Assembly: GCF_023197165.1 (NCBI RefSeq)
Contig: NZ_JALPRD010000023.1
Span: 1-34,690, forward strand
Length of the DNA: 34,690 bases
DNA from: Sphingopyxis sp. MSC1_008
GTDB taxonomy: Bacteria; Pseudomonadota; Alphaproteobacteria; Sphingomonadales; Sphingomonadaceae
Direction of reading: 5' to 3'
Shown: positions 34,268 through 34,690 of the stretch, in pieces
How positions within the stretch are numbered: position 1 is the stretch's first letter
How the letters are laid out: every line of letters starts with the position of its first letter
Translations under genes and position numbers: made by a program
The notes under the pieces: model-generated
What the model saw: the letters and a program-made list of their open reading frames with translations, nothing else
What the model was told of the DNA's origin: nothing
Database searches by the model: none

Positions 34268-34690
34268 TCAGAAAGACGGGGCGCCACCATGCGGCGGCAT
34301 GGCCGGAGCGATCACGAACCCCGGCTGGACTCCGGGATGACCAGCGACCTGGTCGAGATGGAGATAGGTCTCGTTGAAGCCGGCGGCCCGGCGCAGACCT
34401 GCCCAGTTGGGGATCGACACCACCCGCCGCGTCCGGCGGATGAGTCCCTCGGACGTCAATGTTTTCAGCACCCGGTTGACATGCACCGCAGTGAGTCCGG
34501 TGGCGTCGGCGATCTGCTCCTGGGTCAACGGCAATTCGTAGCCCGCGGCATCGGCGAGGCCTGCGACTTCCATCCGCCGTGCAAATTCGCAGAGCAGATG
34601 GGCGATGCGCGCGCGTCCGTCGCGCCGGCCGACATTGACTACCCATTCCCGGAAGATCGAGCTGTCGATCAGCGTATCGATCCACATCGC
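34268..34690 (-). CDS. Crp/Fnr-family regulator, C-terminal part (runs off window)
   Basis: 140 codons of a regulator whose N-terminal cyclic-nucleotide-type sensor domain lies beyond the window. The visible part starts within the dimerisation helix (SSIFREWVVNVGRRDGRARIAHLLCEFARRM) and contains the Crp-type winged helix (LPLTQEQIADATGLTAVHVNRVLKTLTSEGLIRRTRRVVSI). The recognition helix has AVHVNRVL and not the E-x-x-S-R of true Fnr, so it probably does not read the TTGAT-N4-ATCAA box. The tail after the HTH (about 45 residues, ending PHGGAPSF) is longer than usual. The frame is open to the window edge; an ATG at 34687 is internal. Confidence 0.85.
   Translation of the reverse strand, partial: AMWIDTLIDSSIFREWVVNVGRRDGRARIAHLLCEFARRMEVAGLADAAGYELPLTQEQIADATGLTAVHVNRVLKTLTSEGLIRRTRRVVSIPNWAGLRRAAGFNETYLHLDQVAGHPGVQPGFVIAPAMPPHGGAPSF

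Noticed and set aside
34167..34685. 172-residue reverse frame overlapping the Crp/Fnr gene
   Set aside because: The other frame has a clear Crp-type winged helix; this one is Arg/Pro-rich noise.

Overview
The window is a high-GC, gene-dense alphaproteobacterial chromosome segment, most likely from a sphingomonad close to Sphingopyxis or Sphingomonas. That placement is inferred from the gene set (TonB-dependent receptor, EcfG-like promoter motifs, gltD-DUF2059-gltB order, NDUFA9-like/UppP pair) and from the codon use; no rRNA or other marker is present to fix the genus.

Positions 1-24811 are ordinary core chromosome. In order: the start of a lipoprotein gene (-), a nitronate-monooxygenase-type flavoprotein (-), a DUF2292 mini-protein with a TonB-dependent receptor (+), a 51-residue Gln-rich protein (-) behind an EcfG-like promoter, and catalase-peroxidase katG (+). 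Next comes a divergent drug-efflux locus: an EmrB-type pump on one strand, and TetR regulator, thioesterase and EmrA-type adaptor on the other, with a TetR-type palindrome in the shared promoter. Then follow YciB/septation protein A, aspartate kinase lysC (-), ubiG with a YdeI-like gene (+), a glutathione-transferase-like gene (-), a small exported protein (-), the glutamate synthase operon gltD-DUF2059-gltB (-), and an NDUFA9-like epimerase overlapping uppP (-).

Positions 25012-33425 are an integration hot spot at tRNA-Leu(CAG). A 7,110-bp element sits between two identical 20-bp copies of the tRNA 3' end (25082-25101 and 32192-32211). It carries a 509-residue tyrosine integrase, an operon of four unrecognised genes (three tightly overlapping junctions) reading toward the integrase, a 1.1-kb non-coding region packed with palindromes and repeats, a serine recombinase, and a three-helix membrane protein with a coiled-coil-like middle. 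Four copies of an 8-11 bp motif (CTAGTACA[AA]) lie just inside the two ends and look like integrase arm sites. Immediately outside the right end is a second, P4-type integrase that has lost its C-terminal catalytic part: the remains of an older island at the same tRNA. I recognise no phage structural, replication, conjugation or known defence gene in the element, so its purpose is open; this is the best candidate here for something undescribed.

Positions 33426-34690 return to chromosome-like sequence: an FNR-like box, a second EcfG-like promoter, a 141-residue Gln/Gly/Asp-rich hydrophilic protein, and the C-terminal part of a Crp/Fnr-family regulator running off the window. The two Gln-rich disordered proteins, 29 kb apart, share the same 13-base promoter start (GGAACATCGGCTT), which suggests that both belong to the general stress response.
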